This document shows, piece by piece, positions 54,049 through 62,845 of a stretch of DNA of 64,000 nt. Source of the DNA: Polycladidibacter hongkongensis (GTDB lineage: Bacteria > Pseudomonadota > Alphaproteobacteria > Rhizobiales > Stappiaceae); the NCBI RefSeq assembly GCF_001561995.1, contig NZ_LLWC01000022.1:310001-374000 (forward strand), given 5' to 3'. A program made the translations under genes and the position numbers. The number at the start of each line of letters is the position of its first letter. Within the stretch, counting starts at the first letter, position 1. Under the pieces are notes generated by a model that had not been told where the DNA came from, did no database searches, and saw only the letters and a program-made list of their open reading frames with translations.

Positions 54049-55524
54049 ATGTCCGCACGTCCAGAACCGACCGAGTGTTTTGATCTGGTTGTCTTTGGTG
54101 GGACCGGCGACTTGGCGCATCGCAAACTGCTGCCAGCGCTTTATCACCGCGAACTGGGCGGGCTGATTCCCGAACACGCACGCATTATCGCGGTCTCGCG
54201 TCGCCCTTTGAGTGACGCTGACTACCGCGCATGGGCTCAGGAGAAGATCCTCGCCCATGTCACCGATGCTTGCCACAAAGTGCTCTCCCGTTTTCTCCAG
54301 CGCCTGCATTACATCTCTGTAAATGTCTCTGAAGACACCGGCTGGCAAAGCCTAGAGCAAATCCTGAAGGGCCGCGAAGATGTCTGCCGCGCCTTTTACC
54401 TTTCGGTCTCGCCAGATTTCTTTGGCCCGATTTGTCAGGCGCTTGGGACCCACAATCTGATTACGCCAAAGTCCCGTGTCACCATCGAAAAGCCGATCGG
54501 CAAATCCGGCAGCACGGCAGCTCATGTGAACGAAACCATCGGCTCGGTATTCAAAGAAGAGCAAATCTTCCGCATCGATCACTATTTGGGCAAGGAGACG
54601 GTGCAGAACCTAATGGCGCTTCGCTTTGCAAATGTTTTGTTCGAACCGCTTTGGAACTCCTCCTACATAGACCACATTCAGATAACTGCCGCCGAAACGT
54701 TGGGCGTTGAAAGCCGCGCTGGCTACTACGACACCGCAGGCGCCCTTCGCGATATGGTCCAGAACCATCTTCTGCAGCTGCTTTGCCTCGTGGCAATGGA
54801 GCCACCGGAATCCATGGCTGCCGACAGCGTGCGCGATGAAAAGCTAAAGGTGCTCAAAGCGCTTAAGCCGATGGACCCGCCCTCTGTCATGCGCAACACC
54901 GTACGCGGGCAATATCGCGCCGGCGCATCCTCCGATGGCGGCGCTGTCTCCGGTTATCTTGAAGATGTCCAGCTGCAAGCCTCGCAAACCGAAACCTTTG
55001 TGGCCGCCAAAGCAGAGATTGCCAACTGGCGTTGGGCGGGCGTACCATTTTACCTGCGCACCGGGAAGCGTCTCGCCGAACGCATTTCCGAGATCGTCAT
55101 CCAGTTCCGCGAGCTGCCACACTCGATCTTTAAAGAAAGCGCTGGTCGCATCGCTGCCAACAAACTGGTTATCCGCCTGCAGCCGGATGAAGGCGTGAAA
55201 ATGCAGGTAATGATTAAAGACCCCGGCCCGGGCGGTATGCGCCTGCGCGAGGTGCCCCTCGACATGACCTTCGCCGAAGCCTTTCAGGTGCGCCATGCCG
55301 ACGCCTACGAGCGCCTGCTCGGCGATATGCTGCGCGGCAACCAGACCCTGTTCATGCGCCGCGACGAGGTTGAAGCTGCTTGGGCGTGGATCGACCCGAT
55401 CCTTGAGCAATGGGCTAAGGATCGCACCCCGCCCAAAGGCTACACCGCAGGCACATGGGGCCCATCCGCCGCCATCGCGCTTATCGAGCGCGAGGGCCGC
55501 ACGTGGCATGAAGACACACTCTAG
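54049..55524 (+). CDS. zwf: Glucose-6-phosphate 1-dehydrogenase
   Basis: Oxidises glucose-6-phosphate to 6-phosphogluconolactone with NAD(P)+, feeding the Entner-Doudoroff and pentose phosphate routes. The nucleotide-binding motif FGGTGDLAHRKLLPALY is at ~15-31, and the active-site motif RIDHYLGKE contains the catalytic histidine and lysine region. Length 491 residues is normal. GAGGA precedes the ATG. It is followed by eda and pgi on the same strand; pgl and edd, often clustered with it, are absent. Confidence 0.97.
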   Translation: MSARPEPTECFDLVVFGGTGDLAHRKLLPALYHRELGGLIPEHARIIAVSRRPLSDADYRAWAQEKILAHVTDACHKVLSRFLQRLHYISVNVSEDTGWQSLEQILKGREDVCRAFYLSVSPDFFGPICQALGTHNLITPKSRVTIEKPIGKSGSTAAHVNETIGSVFKEEQIFRIDHYLGKETVQNLMALRFANVLFEPLWNSSYIDHIQITAAETLGVESRAGYYDTAGALRDMVQNHLLQLLCLVAMEPPESMAADSVRDEKLKVLKALKPMDPPSVMRNTVRGQYRAGASSDGGAVSGYLEDVQLQASQTETFVAAKAEIANWRWAGVPFYLRTGKRLAERISEIVIQFRELPHSIFKESAGRIAANKLVIRLQPDEGVKMQVMIKDPGPGGMRLREVPLDMTFAEAFQVRHADAYERLLGDMLRGNQTLFMRRDEVEAAWAWIDPILEQWAKDRTPPKGYTAGTWGPSAAIALIEREGRTWHEDTL

Positions 55525-55677
55525 CAACAGCGCTAGGTAACTCTCCGCCTTGCAGATGCTACTTACATCTGGCAATCTTCAAGGCCGAAACCTCACCCCG
55601 GCGCCCACCCCCGAACATCCGGCGCCATTCGCAAAGCAACCAACCAAACTGGCCCAAGCCAGTTGCAGGAGAGCCCC

Positions 55678-56316
55678 ATGGTTCAGAGCATCGAGCGCGT
55701 CGAAAAAGTGATGACCGCCGCCCCCGTGATTCCGGTCCTTATCGTCAATGACCCGAAAAAAGCTGTGCCAATGGCCCGCGCGCTGGTTAAAGGCGGCCTG
55801 CCCTCCATCGAAATCACACTGCGCACTCCCAACGCTCTGGACTGCATCAAGGCCGTGGCCGATGAAGTCGAAGGCGCACTGGTTGGCGCGGGCACCGTGC
55901 TTAATCACCAGCAGTATGAAGCCTCTGTAAAAGCAGGCTCGACTTTCGTCGTCTCTCCCGGTGCCACAGACGCCCTTATCGCAGCGGCAAAAGACTTCGC
56001 GGACGTACCGCTTCTGCCAGGCGCATCCACCGCCTCTGAAGCAATGAAGCTGCTAGAGGCTGGCTTCCAGCGTCAGAAGTTTTTCCCAGCGGTGCCTGCA
56101 GGCGGTGCGCCTTTCCTCAAAGGTCTGTCCTCTCCGCTGGCCGCTGTCAAATTCTGCCCAACCGGTGGCGTCAGCCTCGCCAACGCAACCGACTTCCTCA
56201 AGCTGCCAAACGTGTTGTGTGTCGGCGGCTCTTGGATTGCGGATGCCAGCGCCATCGAAAATGAAGACTGGGCCGGCATTGAAGAGCGCGCTAAGGCAGC
56301 CGCAGCGCTTTCATAA
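55678..56316 (+). CDS. eda: KDPG/KHG aldolase
   Basis: Cleaves 2-keto-3-deoxy-6-phosphogluconate to pyruvate and glyceraldehyde-3-phosphate. Motifs include GGLPSIEITLRTP (catalytic glutamate), GAGTVLN and KFFPAVPAGGAPFLKGL, with the Schiff-base lysine in AVKFCPTGG. Starting at the ATG at 55678 (AGGAGAG upstream) gives 212 residues, the usual size. It lies 153 bases after zwf. Confidence 0.96.
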   Translation: MVQSIERVEKVMTAAPVIPVLIVNDPKKAVPMARALVKGGLPSIEITLRTPNALDCIKAVADEVEGALVGAGTVLNHQQYEASVKAGSTFVVSPGATDALIAAAKDFADVPLLPGASTASEAMKLLEAGFQRQKFFPAVPAGGAPFLKGLSSPLAAVKFCPTGGVSLANATDFLKLPNVLCVGGSWIADASAIENEDWAGIEERAKAAAALS

Positions 56317-56331
56317 CACTTTTACTTTTGC

Positions 56332-56365
56332 AAAAAGGGGAGCACAACGAACCTCCCCTTTTTCT
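56332..56365 (+). terminator. Terminator of eda
   Basis: AAAAAGGGGAG/CTCCCCTTTTT stem, 15 bases after the eda stop, followed by further T. Confidence 0.9.
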
Positions 56366-56542
56366 CTAGGTATATAATTTTCTAAATAAATTATTTCCCC
56401 AACTCACACCGCAAAAATGAATACAAATCGTCGCGTTGTCGCTCTAGATGCTTAACAACCGGCTCAATCGCGCTATAGATATTTGAAAAGGGTGCGGCTG
56501 CACCTCCCCTTAGGACACCTTAAGTTTTAGGAAACGACTGTA

Positions 56543-58177
56543 ATGCCCAACACTGACGCTATCTGGCAGTCTCTCGCCACCCACGCCGCTGCCCTCTCTC
56601 AAACACCGCTTACCGAGTTATTTGCGCAAGATTCTAGCCGTTTTGCCAGCTTCTCACGCCAGCAGGACGATCTGCTCCTAGATTTCTCAAAGAACCTGGT
56701 GGATGAAGAAACCCTCTCCCTCCTGCTTGAGCTCGCCTCTGCCAGTCAGGTCGCCGCCAAGCGCGACGCCATGTTTGCTGGCGAGAAGATCAACACCACA
56801 GAAGACCGTGCTGTCTTGCACACTGCCCTTCGCAACCAGTCTGACGAACCGGTAATCGTGGATGGCACAGACGTGATGCCGGAAGTCCGCGATGTACTGG
56901 CCCGCATGGGCGATTTCGCAGAAGCCATCCGTGCTGGTGAACTAACCGGCTCCACCGGAGAGGCCTTTACCGACGTGGTCAATATCGGCATTGGTGGCTC
57001 GGATCTTGGCCCGGCAATGGCAACCCTTGCACTCGCCCCCTATCACAATGGCCCGCGCCTGCACTTTGTCTCAAATGTCGACGGTGCCCACATCCACGAT
57101 ACCTTGCAGGAACTGGACCCGAAAACCACGCTTGTCATCGTTGCCTCCAAGACATTCACCACCATCGAGACCATGACCAATGCCGCCACAGCGCGCCAAT
57201 GGATCGCCAAGCACTGCGGCGAAGCAGCCGTTGGCGCACACTTTGCTGCTGTTTCCACTGCGCTGGACAAAGTTGCTGCCTTCGGCATCGAGGCCGAACG
57301 TGTCTTCGGTTTTTGGGATTGGGTGGGGGGCCGTTACTCCATTTGGTCTGCAATTGGCCTGCCACTGATGATCGCCATCGGGCCCGATGCCTATGGTGAT
57401 TTCCTCGGCGGCGCATATGAAATGGACAACCACTTTAAAGACGCTGAACTGCAAGACAACCTGCCCGTACTCATGGGCTTGATCGGCGTTTGGCATCGCA
57501 ACGTGCTGGGCTATGACACCCGCGCCGTGCTGCCCTATGATCAGCGCCTCTCTCGCTTCGCCGCCTACCTGCAACAGCTGGATATGGAATCAAACGGCAA
57601 ACGGGTTACAAAAGCTGGTAGCACTGTTGAGCGTGACACCGGCCCGATTGTCTGGGGCGAGCCCGGCACAAATGGCCAGCACGCCTTCTACCAGCTGATC
57701 CATCAGGGCACCAGCATCATCCCCTGCGAGTTCCTGATCGCCACCACCAGCCACGAGCCGGATCTCCAGCACCACCACGATCTCCTCGTTGCCAACTGTC
57801 TGGCGCAAAGTGAGGCATTGCTAACCGGCCGTGATCAAGCCACCTGTGAAGCTATCCTGCGCGAGCAAGGCAAATCAGAGGCAGACATCGCCAAACTGGC
57901 CCCGCAGAAGGTCTTCCCCGGCAACCGCCCGTCCCTAACCTTGATGTATAAGACGCTGGACCCACGCACCCTTGGGCGTTTGATCGCACTTTACGAACAC
58001 CGCGTGTTTGTGGAAGGTGCCATTTGGGGCATCAACTCCTACGATCAATGGGGCGTGGAACTGGGTAAAGAGCTGGCAACCAAACTCCTGCCAATGGTCG
58101 AAGGCAAGCAACCGGTTGCGGATAAAGACAGCTCCACCACCGGCCTCTTGGCATACCTGCACAACCAGCGCCGCTAG
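56543..58177 (+). CDS. pgi: Glucose-6-phosphate isomerase
   Basis: Interconverts glucose-6-phosphate and fructose-6-phosphate. Conserved motifs are [43 protein letters not shown] (active site), ESNGK and [17 protein letters not shown]; the C-terminus has [20 protein letters not shown]. Length 544 residues is standard. It has its own leader and terminator, so it is probably separate from zwf-eda. Confidence 0.98.
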   Translation: MPNTDAIWQSLATHAAALSQTPLTELFAQDSSRFASFSRQQDDLLLDFSKNLVDEETLSLLLELASASQVAAKRDAMFAGEKINTTEDRAVLHTALRNQSDEPVIVDGTDVMPEVRDVLARMGDFAEAIRAGELTGSTGEAFTDVVNIGIGGSDLGPAMATLALAPYHNGPRLHFVSNVDGAHIHDTLQELDPKTTLVIVASKTFTTIETMTNAATARQWIAKHCGEAAVGAHFAAVSTALDKVAAFGIEAERVFGFWDWVGGRYSIWSAIGLPLMIAIGPDAYGDFLGGAYEMDNHFKDAELQDNLPVLMGLIGVWHRNVLGYDTRAVLPYDQRLSRFAAYLQQLDMESNGKRVTKAGSTVERDTGPIVWGEPGTNGQHAFYQLIHQGTSIIPCEFLIATTSHEPDLQHHHDLLVANCLAQSEALLTGRDQATCEAILREQGKSEADIAKLAPQKVFPGNRPSLTLMYKTLDPRTLGRLIALYEHRVFVEGAIWGINSYDQWGVELGKELATKLLPMVEGKQPVADKDSSTTGLLAYLHNQRR

Positions 58178-58201
58178 GCCGACTTTTCCTGAGTTTTGCT
58201 T

Positions 58202-58232
58202 AAAAGGCGCGGCACCCTGCTGCGCCTTTTTT
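58202..58232 (+). terminator. Terminator of pgi
   Basis: AAAAGGCGC/GCGCCTTTTTT stem-loop with T-run, 24 bases after the pgi stop. Confidence 0.9.
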
Positions 58233-58260
58233 ATGTCCGCATGCCCTCACAGACCTTGCG

Positions 58261-58279
58261 TTAAGCTGCAGTTAACCAT
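58261..58279. promoter_or_regulatory. CtrA-type box TTAA-N7-TTAACCAT
   Basis: Exact match to the extended CtrA pattern (TTAA, seven bases, TTAACCAT), 105 bases before the first glycine-zipper lipoprotein. Confidence 0.6.
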
Positions 58280-58383
58280 ACCGTTGCAATTAATGGGTAG
58301 GATTTACCAAGGCTCCGCGCTGCTGTTGCGCCGCTTTGCATCAGACAGCCCCGGCCAGCACGTATACCAAAAGGATATTAACA

Positions 58384-58653
58384 ATGAAAAAGACAGCTTT
58401 GCTCTGCCTCGCCCTTTTCGCCCTAGCGGCATGTGACACCGCCCGCACGTCTAACCGCAACCTCCTCGGCGCTGGCGTTGGCGCTGCAACTGGCGCCGCC
58501 GTCGCCGCAGCCACCGGCGCAGAGGCGGGTGGCGTACTGGCAGGAGCTGCCATTGGCGGCGTCGCAGGCGGCGTGTTGGCTGATCAAACTGCCCCTAAAA
58601 ACTGCACCGCCTATGACAAGAATGGCCGTCCATTCGCGGTTAAATGCCCTTAA
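58384..58653 (+). CDS. Glycine-zipper lipoprotein, copy 1
   Basis: 89-residue lipoprotein. The signal MKKTALLCLALFALAAC ends in lipobox LAAC, and the mature region is a glycine zipper (GAGVGAATGAAVAAATGAE, GAAIGGVAGGV) that can insert in or pack on membranes. It ends with NCTAYDKNGRPFAVKCP, with two cysteines. It is similar to the next gene along its entire length and identical in size. A CtrA-type box lies upstream. Function unknown; osmotically inducible and 17-kDa antigen proteins have similar zippers. Confidence 0.87.
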   Translation: MKKTALLCLALFALAACDTARTSNRNLLGAGVGAATGAAVAAATGAEAGGVLAGAAIGGVAGGVLADQTAPKNCTAYDKNGRPFAVKCP

Positions 58654-58777
58654 GCTTTAAACATCCTCTTGCAATGCCGCGGCACAATGCGGCATTCATC
58701 TTTCCCTAAGATCTTCTCCTTACGCTTCGTCAATATCGATGACTATAGACACTGTCCGGTGCTAAGGAGTTTGATTG

Positions 58778-59047
58778 ATGAAAGCCCTCGCGATTGCCGC
58801 CGCCGCAATGCTGACCCTAGCCGCGTGCAACACCACATCCAAACAGGATAGAACCTTGGTCGGCGCTGGCCTTGGCGCCGCAACCGGTGCAGCCATCGGC
58901 GCTGCCGCTGGCGGTGATGCTGGAAGCGCGCTTGCTGGCGCTGCAATCGGCGGTGTCACCGGCGGCATCATCGGCAATGCCACCGCCCCAAAAAACTGCA
59001 CGGCCTACGACAAAAATGGTCGGCCTTACGCAGTGACTTGCCCTTAA
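58778..59047 (+). CDS. Glycine-zipper lipoprotein, copy 2
   Basis: 89-residue paralogue of the preceding gene with lipobox LAAC, glycine zipper (GAGLGAATGAAIGAAAGG) and the same NCTAYDKNGRP end. I start at the ATG at 58778, with AAGGA upstream. The 124-base gap between the copies could contain its own promoter. The copies are similar enough to be a tandem duplication, with most divergence just after the lipidated cysteine. Confidence 0.87.
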   Translation: MKALAIAAAAMLTLAACNTTSKQDRTLVGAGLGAATGAAIGAAAGGDAGSALAGAAIGGVTGGIIGNATAPKNCTAYDKNGRPYAVTCP

Positions 59048-59075
59048 ACACTAGAGCAGCCCAGGCATGTAAAGA

Positions 59076-59108
59076 AGGCCGAGGCAGTCCAGCCTCGGCC
59101 TACTTTTC
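59076..59108 (+). terminator. Terminator of lipoprotein copy 2
   Basis: AGGCCGAGGC/GCCTCGGCCT, a perfect 10-bp stem with a 6-base loop, followed by TACTTTTC. It is convergent with ald and could serve both. Confidence 0.8.
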
Positions 59109-59126
59109 AAGCATGTTTAGCTATGC

Positions 59127-60242
59127 TTATTGTAGCGCGTCTTCCGGCGACACATAGTCATATCCAAGGTTTTCCGCAACTTCTCTCTCACATACCTTCC
59201 CCTTGAATACATTAAGGCCCGGCAAGAAGCCCGGAGTTTCCAGCAAAGCCGCCTTGTAGCCTTTATCCGCCAGTGCCAGCACGTATGGCAGGGTTGCATT
59301 GTTCAGTGCGTAGGTCGAGGTGCGCGGCACAGCACCCGGCATATTTGCCACGCAGTAGTGCACCACATCATCCACCAGATAGGTTGGATCCGTATGCGTC
59401 GTCGCATGCGAGGTTTCAAAACAGCCGCCTTGATCGATAGCAACGTCGACCAGCACAGAGCCTGCGGTCATTTCTTTGACCAACTCCGCACTCACCAGCT
59501 TTGGCGCAGCCGCGCCAGCCACCAGCACCGCGCCAACCACCAGATCAGCCTTACGCACGGCCTGCTCCAAAGCCGCACGCGAAGCGTAAACGGTCTTCAA
59601 ACTTGCTCCAAAACGCGCGGAGAGCTGATCAAGCACACTGAGGTTACGATCCAAAACTTGCACATCCGCACCAAGGCCTAGCGCCATCTCGATTGCGTGC
59701 GAACCAACAACGCCACCACCAATCACAACAACATTGGCAGGCGCAACGCCGGGCACCCCGCCAAGCAGAACACCCTTGCCGCCATTTGCTTTTTGCAAGG
59801 CAGTCGCACCCGCCTGAATAGAAAGCCGACCAGCGACCTGCGACATCGGCGCTAACAGCGGCAAGCGTCCTTGCCCATCACGCACAGTCTCATAGGCGAT
59901 ACAAACAGCACCGCTCTCAACCAGATCTTTTGTTTGCTCTGGGTCTGGTGCCAGATGCAAGTAGGTGAACAGCAGGTGATCAGGCCGCAGCATCTTGCGC
60001 TCACTTGCTTGCGGCTCCTTCACTTTGACGATCATCTCCGCCCGCTCAAACACCTCTTCAGCGCTTGCCAGCACCTGCGCACCTTCCGCTTCATAAGCTG
60101 CATCACTTGCGCCAATACCAAGCCCGGCACCGCTCTGCACAAACACCTCGTGCCCATGCGCTGTCAGCTCGTGCACACTTTCCGGTGTCAAACCAACCCG
60201 GTACTCGTGATCTTTTATCTCTTTTGGAACACCCACGCGCAT
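59127..60242 (-). CDS. ald: Alanine dehydrogenase
   Basis: NAD-dependent enzyme that interconverts alanine and pyruvate plus ammonia. The N-terminus [20 protein letters not shown], the NAD site [20 protein letters not shown] and [19 protein letters not shown] are diagnostic. I start at the ATG at 60242 (AGGAGGG upstream), giving 371 residues, the family's usual length. It is divergent from an Lrp-family regulator, as is common for ald. Confidence 0.97.
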   Translation of the reverse strand: MRVGVPKEIKDHEYRVGLTPESVHELTAHGHEVFVQSGAGLGIGASDAAYEAEGAQVLASAEEVFERAEMIVKVKEPQASERKMLRPDHLLFTYLHLAPDPEQTKDLVESGAVCIAYETVRDGQGRLPLLAPMSQVAGRLSIQAGATALQKANGGKGVLLGGVPGVAPANVVVIGGGVVGSHAIEMALGLGADVQVLDRNLSVLDQLSARFGASLKTVYASRAALEQAVRKADLVVGAVLVAGAAAPKLVSAELVKEMTAGSVLVDVAIDQGGCFETSHATTHTDPTYLVDDVVHYCVANMPGAVPRTSTYALNNATLPYVLALADKGYKAALLETPGFLPGLNVFKGKVCEREVAENLGYDYVSPEDALQ

Positions 60243-60345
60243 TATCAATCCCTCCTGCGGCTCAACGGTGAAATATTTGAAATACTCTAACCTCGACACA
60301 CAAAAAGATGATTGCGATTTGCAATTTGTTTGCTTGGGTTTTGCA

Positions 60346-60383
60346 ATTATCTGCGAATTTGTCTAAATATCTTTGCAGATAAT
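60346..60383. promoter_or_regulatory. Inverted repeat, candidate Lrp/AldR operator
   Basis: Perfect 9-bp arms ATTATCTGC and GCAGATAAT, 20 bases apart, lie between divergent ald and its Lrp-family regulator, with the right arm just before the regulator's ribosome-binding site. Also present are two TTGCAATT words (60320-60348). The placement suits an autoregulated ald/lrp operator. Confidence 0.5.
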
Positions 60384-60400
60384 ATCAAAGGTACTCCGAT

Positions 60401-60868
60401 ATGTCGTTGGATCGATTAGACAAACGAATCCTTGCGCATCTGCAAAAGCAGGGACGAATTTCAAATGCAGATCTGGCAGATACGGTCGGCCTGTCACCCT
60501 CCGCCTGCCTGCGCCGCATTCGCCTTTTGGAAGAGCATGGTTACATCGAGCGCTATGCCGCCATTCTGAACCCCAAAAAGCTGGGACGAAGTATGAGCGT
60601 TTTTGTTGAAATCTCGCTTACGTCTCAATCAGAAGAAACGCTCGCCGCCTTTGAGCGCGCCGTTGCGCGCTCCTCCGAAATCATCGAATGCCACCTCATG
60701 GGGGGTAACTCCGATTATCTGCTACGCATCGCGGCCCGCGACCCGGAAGATTTTGAGCGGATCCACCGCGATCATCTCACCCGCCTACCCGGCGTCTCGC
60801 GCATGCGGTCGTCGTTCTCCATTCGTAATGTCAAACAAGACAACGCCTTGCCTATTTCTGCAAGCTAA
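60401..60868 (+). CDS. Lrp/AsnC-family transcriptional regulator
   Basis: 155-residue regulator with an N-terminal helix-turn-helix (RISNADLADTVGLSPSACLR, ~20-39) and a C-terminal RAM ligand-binding domain (~65-145). It is divergent from ald, so it most likely activates alanine catabolism in response to alanine, like AldR. AAAGG lies 9 bases before the ATG. Confidence 0.92.
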   Translation: MSLDRLDKRILAHLQKQGRISNADLADTVGLSPSACLRRIRLLEEHGYIERYAAILNPKKLGRSMSVFVEISLTSQSEETLAAFERAVARSSEIIECHLMGGNSDYLLRIAARDPEDFERIHRDHLTRLPGVSRMRSSFSIRNVKQDNALPISAS

Positions 60869-60997
60869 GCAACGTCGCAGTAGAGTGATTTGCTATCGAC
60901 CCCTGTGCATTGCCGTTCTATAACTTTCACATAACAACGCTAGCCTACCCGCATACTTCGTGCTCTGGGCCCGCCGCTGTAATACTTGGAGATGATT

Positions 60998-61876
60998 GTG
61001 CAGCCTATTATTACCTGCCTTCTTGATGGCCGCTACCCTTTGGCAGAGGGCCTCACATGGGATGATGTCACCGGCACTCTGCTTTTCTGTGATATCCTTG
61101 GCAAAAACATCCACGCCTATGATTGGGATACAGAATCACTACAAACGTGGAGCTTTCCCAAGAAAGTCGGCTCTTTCGGCCTGTGCAAGGATGGGCGCTT
61201 GATCGTTGCCATGCTCGACGAAATTATCCTGTTTGATCGCACCACCAAGTTCTATGATCAACTGGCCCCCATCGAGCAAGACAACCCGCGCACACGCCTG
61301 AACGATGGCAAGGTCGGCCCCGATGGCGCTTTCTGGGTGGGGACCATGGACGATCAAACTCCGCGAGAGCCGATTGCATCACTCTACCGGATTGCGCCAG
61401 ATGGCCAAGTCACCCGGCACGCAACCGACCTCAAAACCTCCAACGGCCTGTCATGGTCCCCTGATGGCAAGACCATGTATCATTCAGATACCGGCCCTGG
61501 CTGGGTCGATGCCTATGATTTTGAACCTAAAACAGGCGAGTTGTCCAACCAACACCGCTTCTTGCAGCTCGACAATACCGTTGGCCGCCCGGACGGCGCC
61601 GCTGTCGATGTAGATGGCAACTATTGGTCCGCAGGTGTTTCCGCTGGCAATCTGAATTGCTTCTCAAAGGACGGCGAGATGCTGCATTCCATCCCGATGC
61701 CCGTGCCGCGCCCGACCATCCCGTGCTTTGCAGGACATGACTTGAGCACGCTGGTCACCGCAAGCCTACGCCCGCCTGAAGGTGATCCGTTGCTTGAGCA
61801 GTTCCCGAAATCCGGCGGTCTGTTTGCCTTCAAAGCTCAGGCCAAAGGCCTCCCACCCTACCGCTTTGGGTCGTAA
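60998..61876 (+). CDS. SMP-30/gluconolactonase family protein
   Basis: Six-bladed beta-propeller lactonase-like enzyme (292 residues). Motifs are AEGLTWDDVTGTLLFCDI (metal glutamate), TRLNDGKVGPDGAFWVGTM (metal asparagine), SNGLSWSPDGKTMYHSD and GRPDGAAVDVDGNYW. It could act on sugar lactones; no pgl is seen near zwf, but whether this replaces it is unknown. The GTG at 60998 is best placed behind GGAG; an ATG at 60992 is the alternative. Confidence 0.9.
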   Translation: MQPIITCLLDGRYPLAEGLTWDDVTGTLLFCDILGKNIHAYDWDTESLQTWSFPKKVGSFGLCKDGRLIVAMLDEIILFDRTTKFYDQLAPIEQDNPRTRLNDGKVGPDGAFWVGTMDDQTPREPIASLYRIAPDGQVTRHATDLKTSNGLSWSPDGKTMYHSDTGPGWVDAYDFEPKTGELSNQHRFLQLDNTVGRPDGAAVDVDGNYWSAGVSAGNLNCFSKDGEMLHSIPMPVPRPTIPCFAGHDLSTLVTASLRPPEGDPLLEQFPKSGGLFAFKAQAKGLPPYRFGS

Positions 61877-61909
61877 AAATCCCTCCTCTGGGCGCTGCAC
61901 AGAGGAGGG
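61874..61909 (-). terminator. Terminator of the reb transcript
   Basis: On the minus strand CCCTCCTCTG/CAGAGGAGGG is a perfect 10-bp stem followed by ATTTTTA. It overlaps the stop codon of the convergent SMP-30 gene. Confidence 0.85.
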
Positions 61910-61949
61910 GCACTCGCTTGGGCACTCCGACTGCCATGCAGCCGAAAAT

Positions 61950-62282
61950 CTAGCGACCAGTGTTGCCAAATGCTTGAATAAGCGTAAGCAAGGTCGCCAT
62001 TTGGTCTGGTGTCCCAGTTTGCCCGACCTTTTCGGTCGCAGCTGCACCGGCCATAGTGTCCATAGAGTAAATCTGAATAACACCTTGGTTCGCAGCAGCC
62101 TGCGCCAATGTGTTCTGTTGCTGTGCTGCCGCAACAGAGTTCTCAAACAAAATGCCGGTCGAATGCGCCATAGACTGGAACAAAGACCCCATTGCCATTG
62201 CGGGTGCCTCAGCAACGACTTTTACGTTTGCTTGGGTCACCGCATCTGTGATCATTGGGCTTACAGTGGTTGGATCAGCCAT
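61950..62282 (-). CDS. RebB-family R-body structural protein, copy 1
   Basis: 110-residue protein of the RebB (killing-trait) family that builds refractile R-bodies, coiled protein ribbons that unroll into needles. The signature parts are ITDAVTQANVKVVAEAPAMA, LFQSMAHSTGILFENSV, AAQQQNTLAQAA and GVIQIYSMDTM. There is no signal peptide, as expected for a cytoplasmic inclusion. It differs from copy 2 at about a dozen of 107 aligned positions. It is the last gene of the reb cluster, before a strong terminator. Confidence 0.93.
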   Translation of the reverse strand: MADPTTVSPMITDAVTQANVKVVAEAPAMAMGSLFQSMAHSTGILFENSVAAAQQQNTLAQAAANQGVIQIYSMDTMAGAAATEKVGQTGTPDQMATLLTLIQAFGNTGR

Positions 62283-62421
62283 TGAGTTTTCTCCAAAGTT
62301 TGCAGCGCGCGCTGCGATAGATCAAACAAACCTACCGGGCCAAGTACGCGAGACCATCTTCACTTGTAGCTCAGCTTAACACCCGGCGACTTGCTTTCAT
62401 TCAAGTTGAGTTGGTGGGCGG

Positions 62422-62748
62422 CTATACGTTGTTAAACGCCTGGATGAGAGTGAGCAGGGTGCTCATTTGGTCAGGAGTACCAGTCTGGCCCACTTTTTCT
62501 GTGGCACCAGCGCCAGCCATGGTGTCCATGGAGTAAATCTGCATCACACCTTGGTTTGTCGCAGCTTGCGACAGGGTATTCTGCTGCTGAGACGCTGAAA
62601 CATAGTTTTCAAACAAAATGCCAGTGGAGTGCGCAGCAGACTGAAACAACGAGCCCATCGCCATTGCCGGTGCTTCAGCGACAACCTTAACGTTTGCCTG
62701 AGTCACTGCATCGGTAATCATTGGGCTAACAATAGTGGGATTTGCCAT
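62422..62748 (-). CDS. RebB-family R-body structural protein, copy 2
   Basis: 108-residue RebB paralogue with the same architecture (ITDAVTQANVKVVAEAPAMA and STGILFENYVSASQQQN). Good ribosome-binding site AGGAG at 62758-62762. Synonymous differences from copy 1 are many compared with the protein differences, so both copies appear to be under purifying selection. R-bodies usually need at least two RebA/B/D-like subunits, which these two could supply. Confidence 0.93.
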   Translation of the reverse strand: MANPTIVSPMITDAVTQANVKVVAEAPAMAMGSLFQSAAHSTGILFENYVSASQQQNTLSQAATNQGVMQIYSMDTMAGAGATEKVGQTGTPDQMSTLLTLIQAFNNV

Positions 62749-62769
62749 AGTAATGTCTCCTGAGATAAT

Positions 62770-62784
62770 CTCGCTTATTGCGAG
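62770..62784 (-). promoter_or_regulatory. Small hairpin in leader of rebB copy 2
   Basis: CTCGC/GCGAG stem with a 5-base loop sits just upstream of the AGGAG ribosome-binding site. It could stabilise the abundant rebB mRNA after processing. Role unknown. Confidence 0.35.
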
Positions 62785-62845
62785 CTACAAAGATAAAGAC
62801 GCTACAAAACAAATACCGTGAACCAACAAAACAGACTATTTTCTG

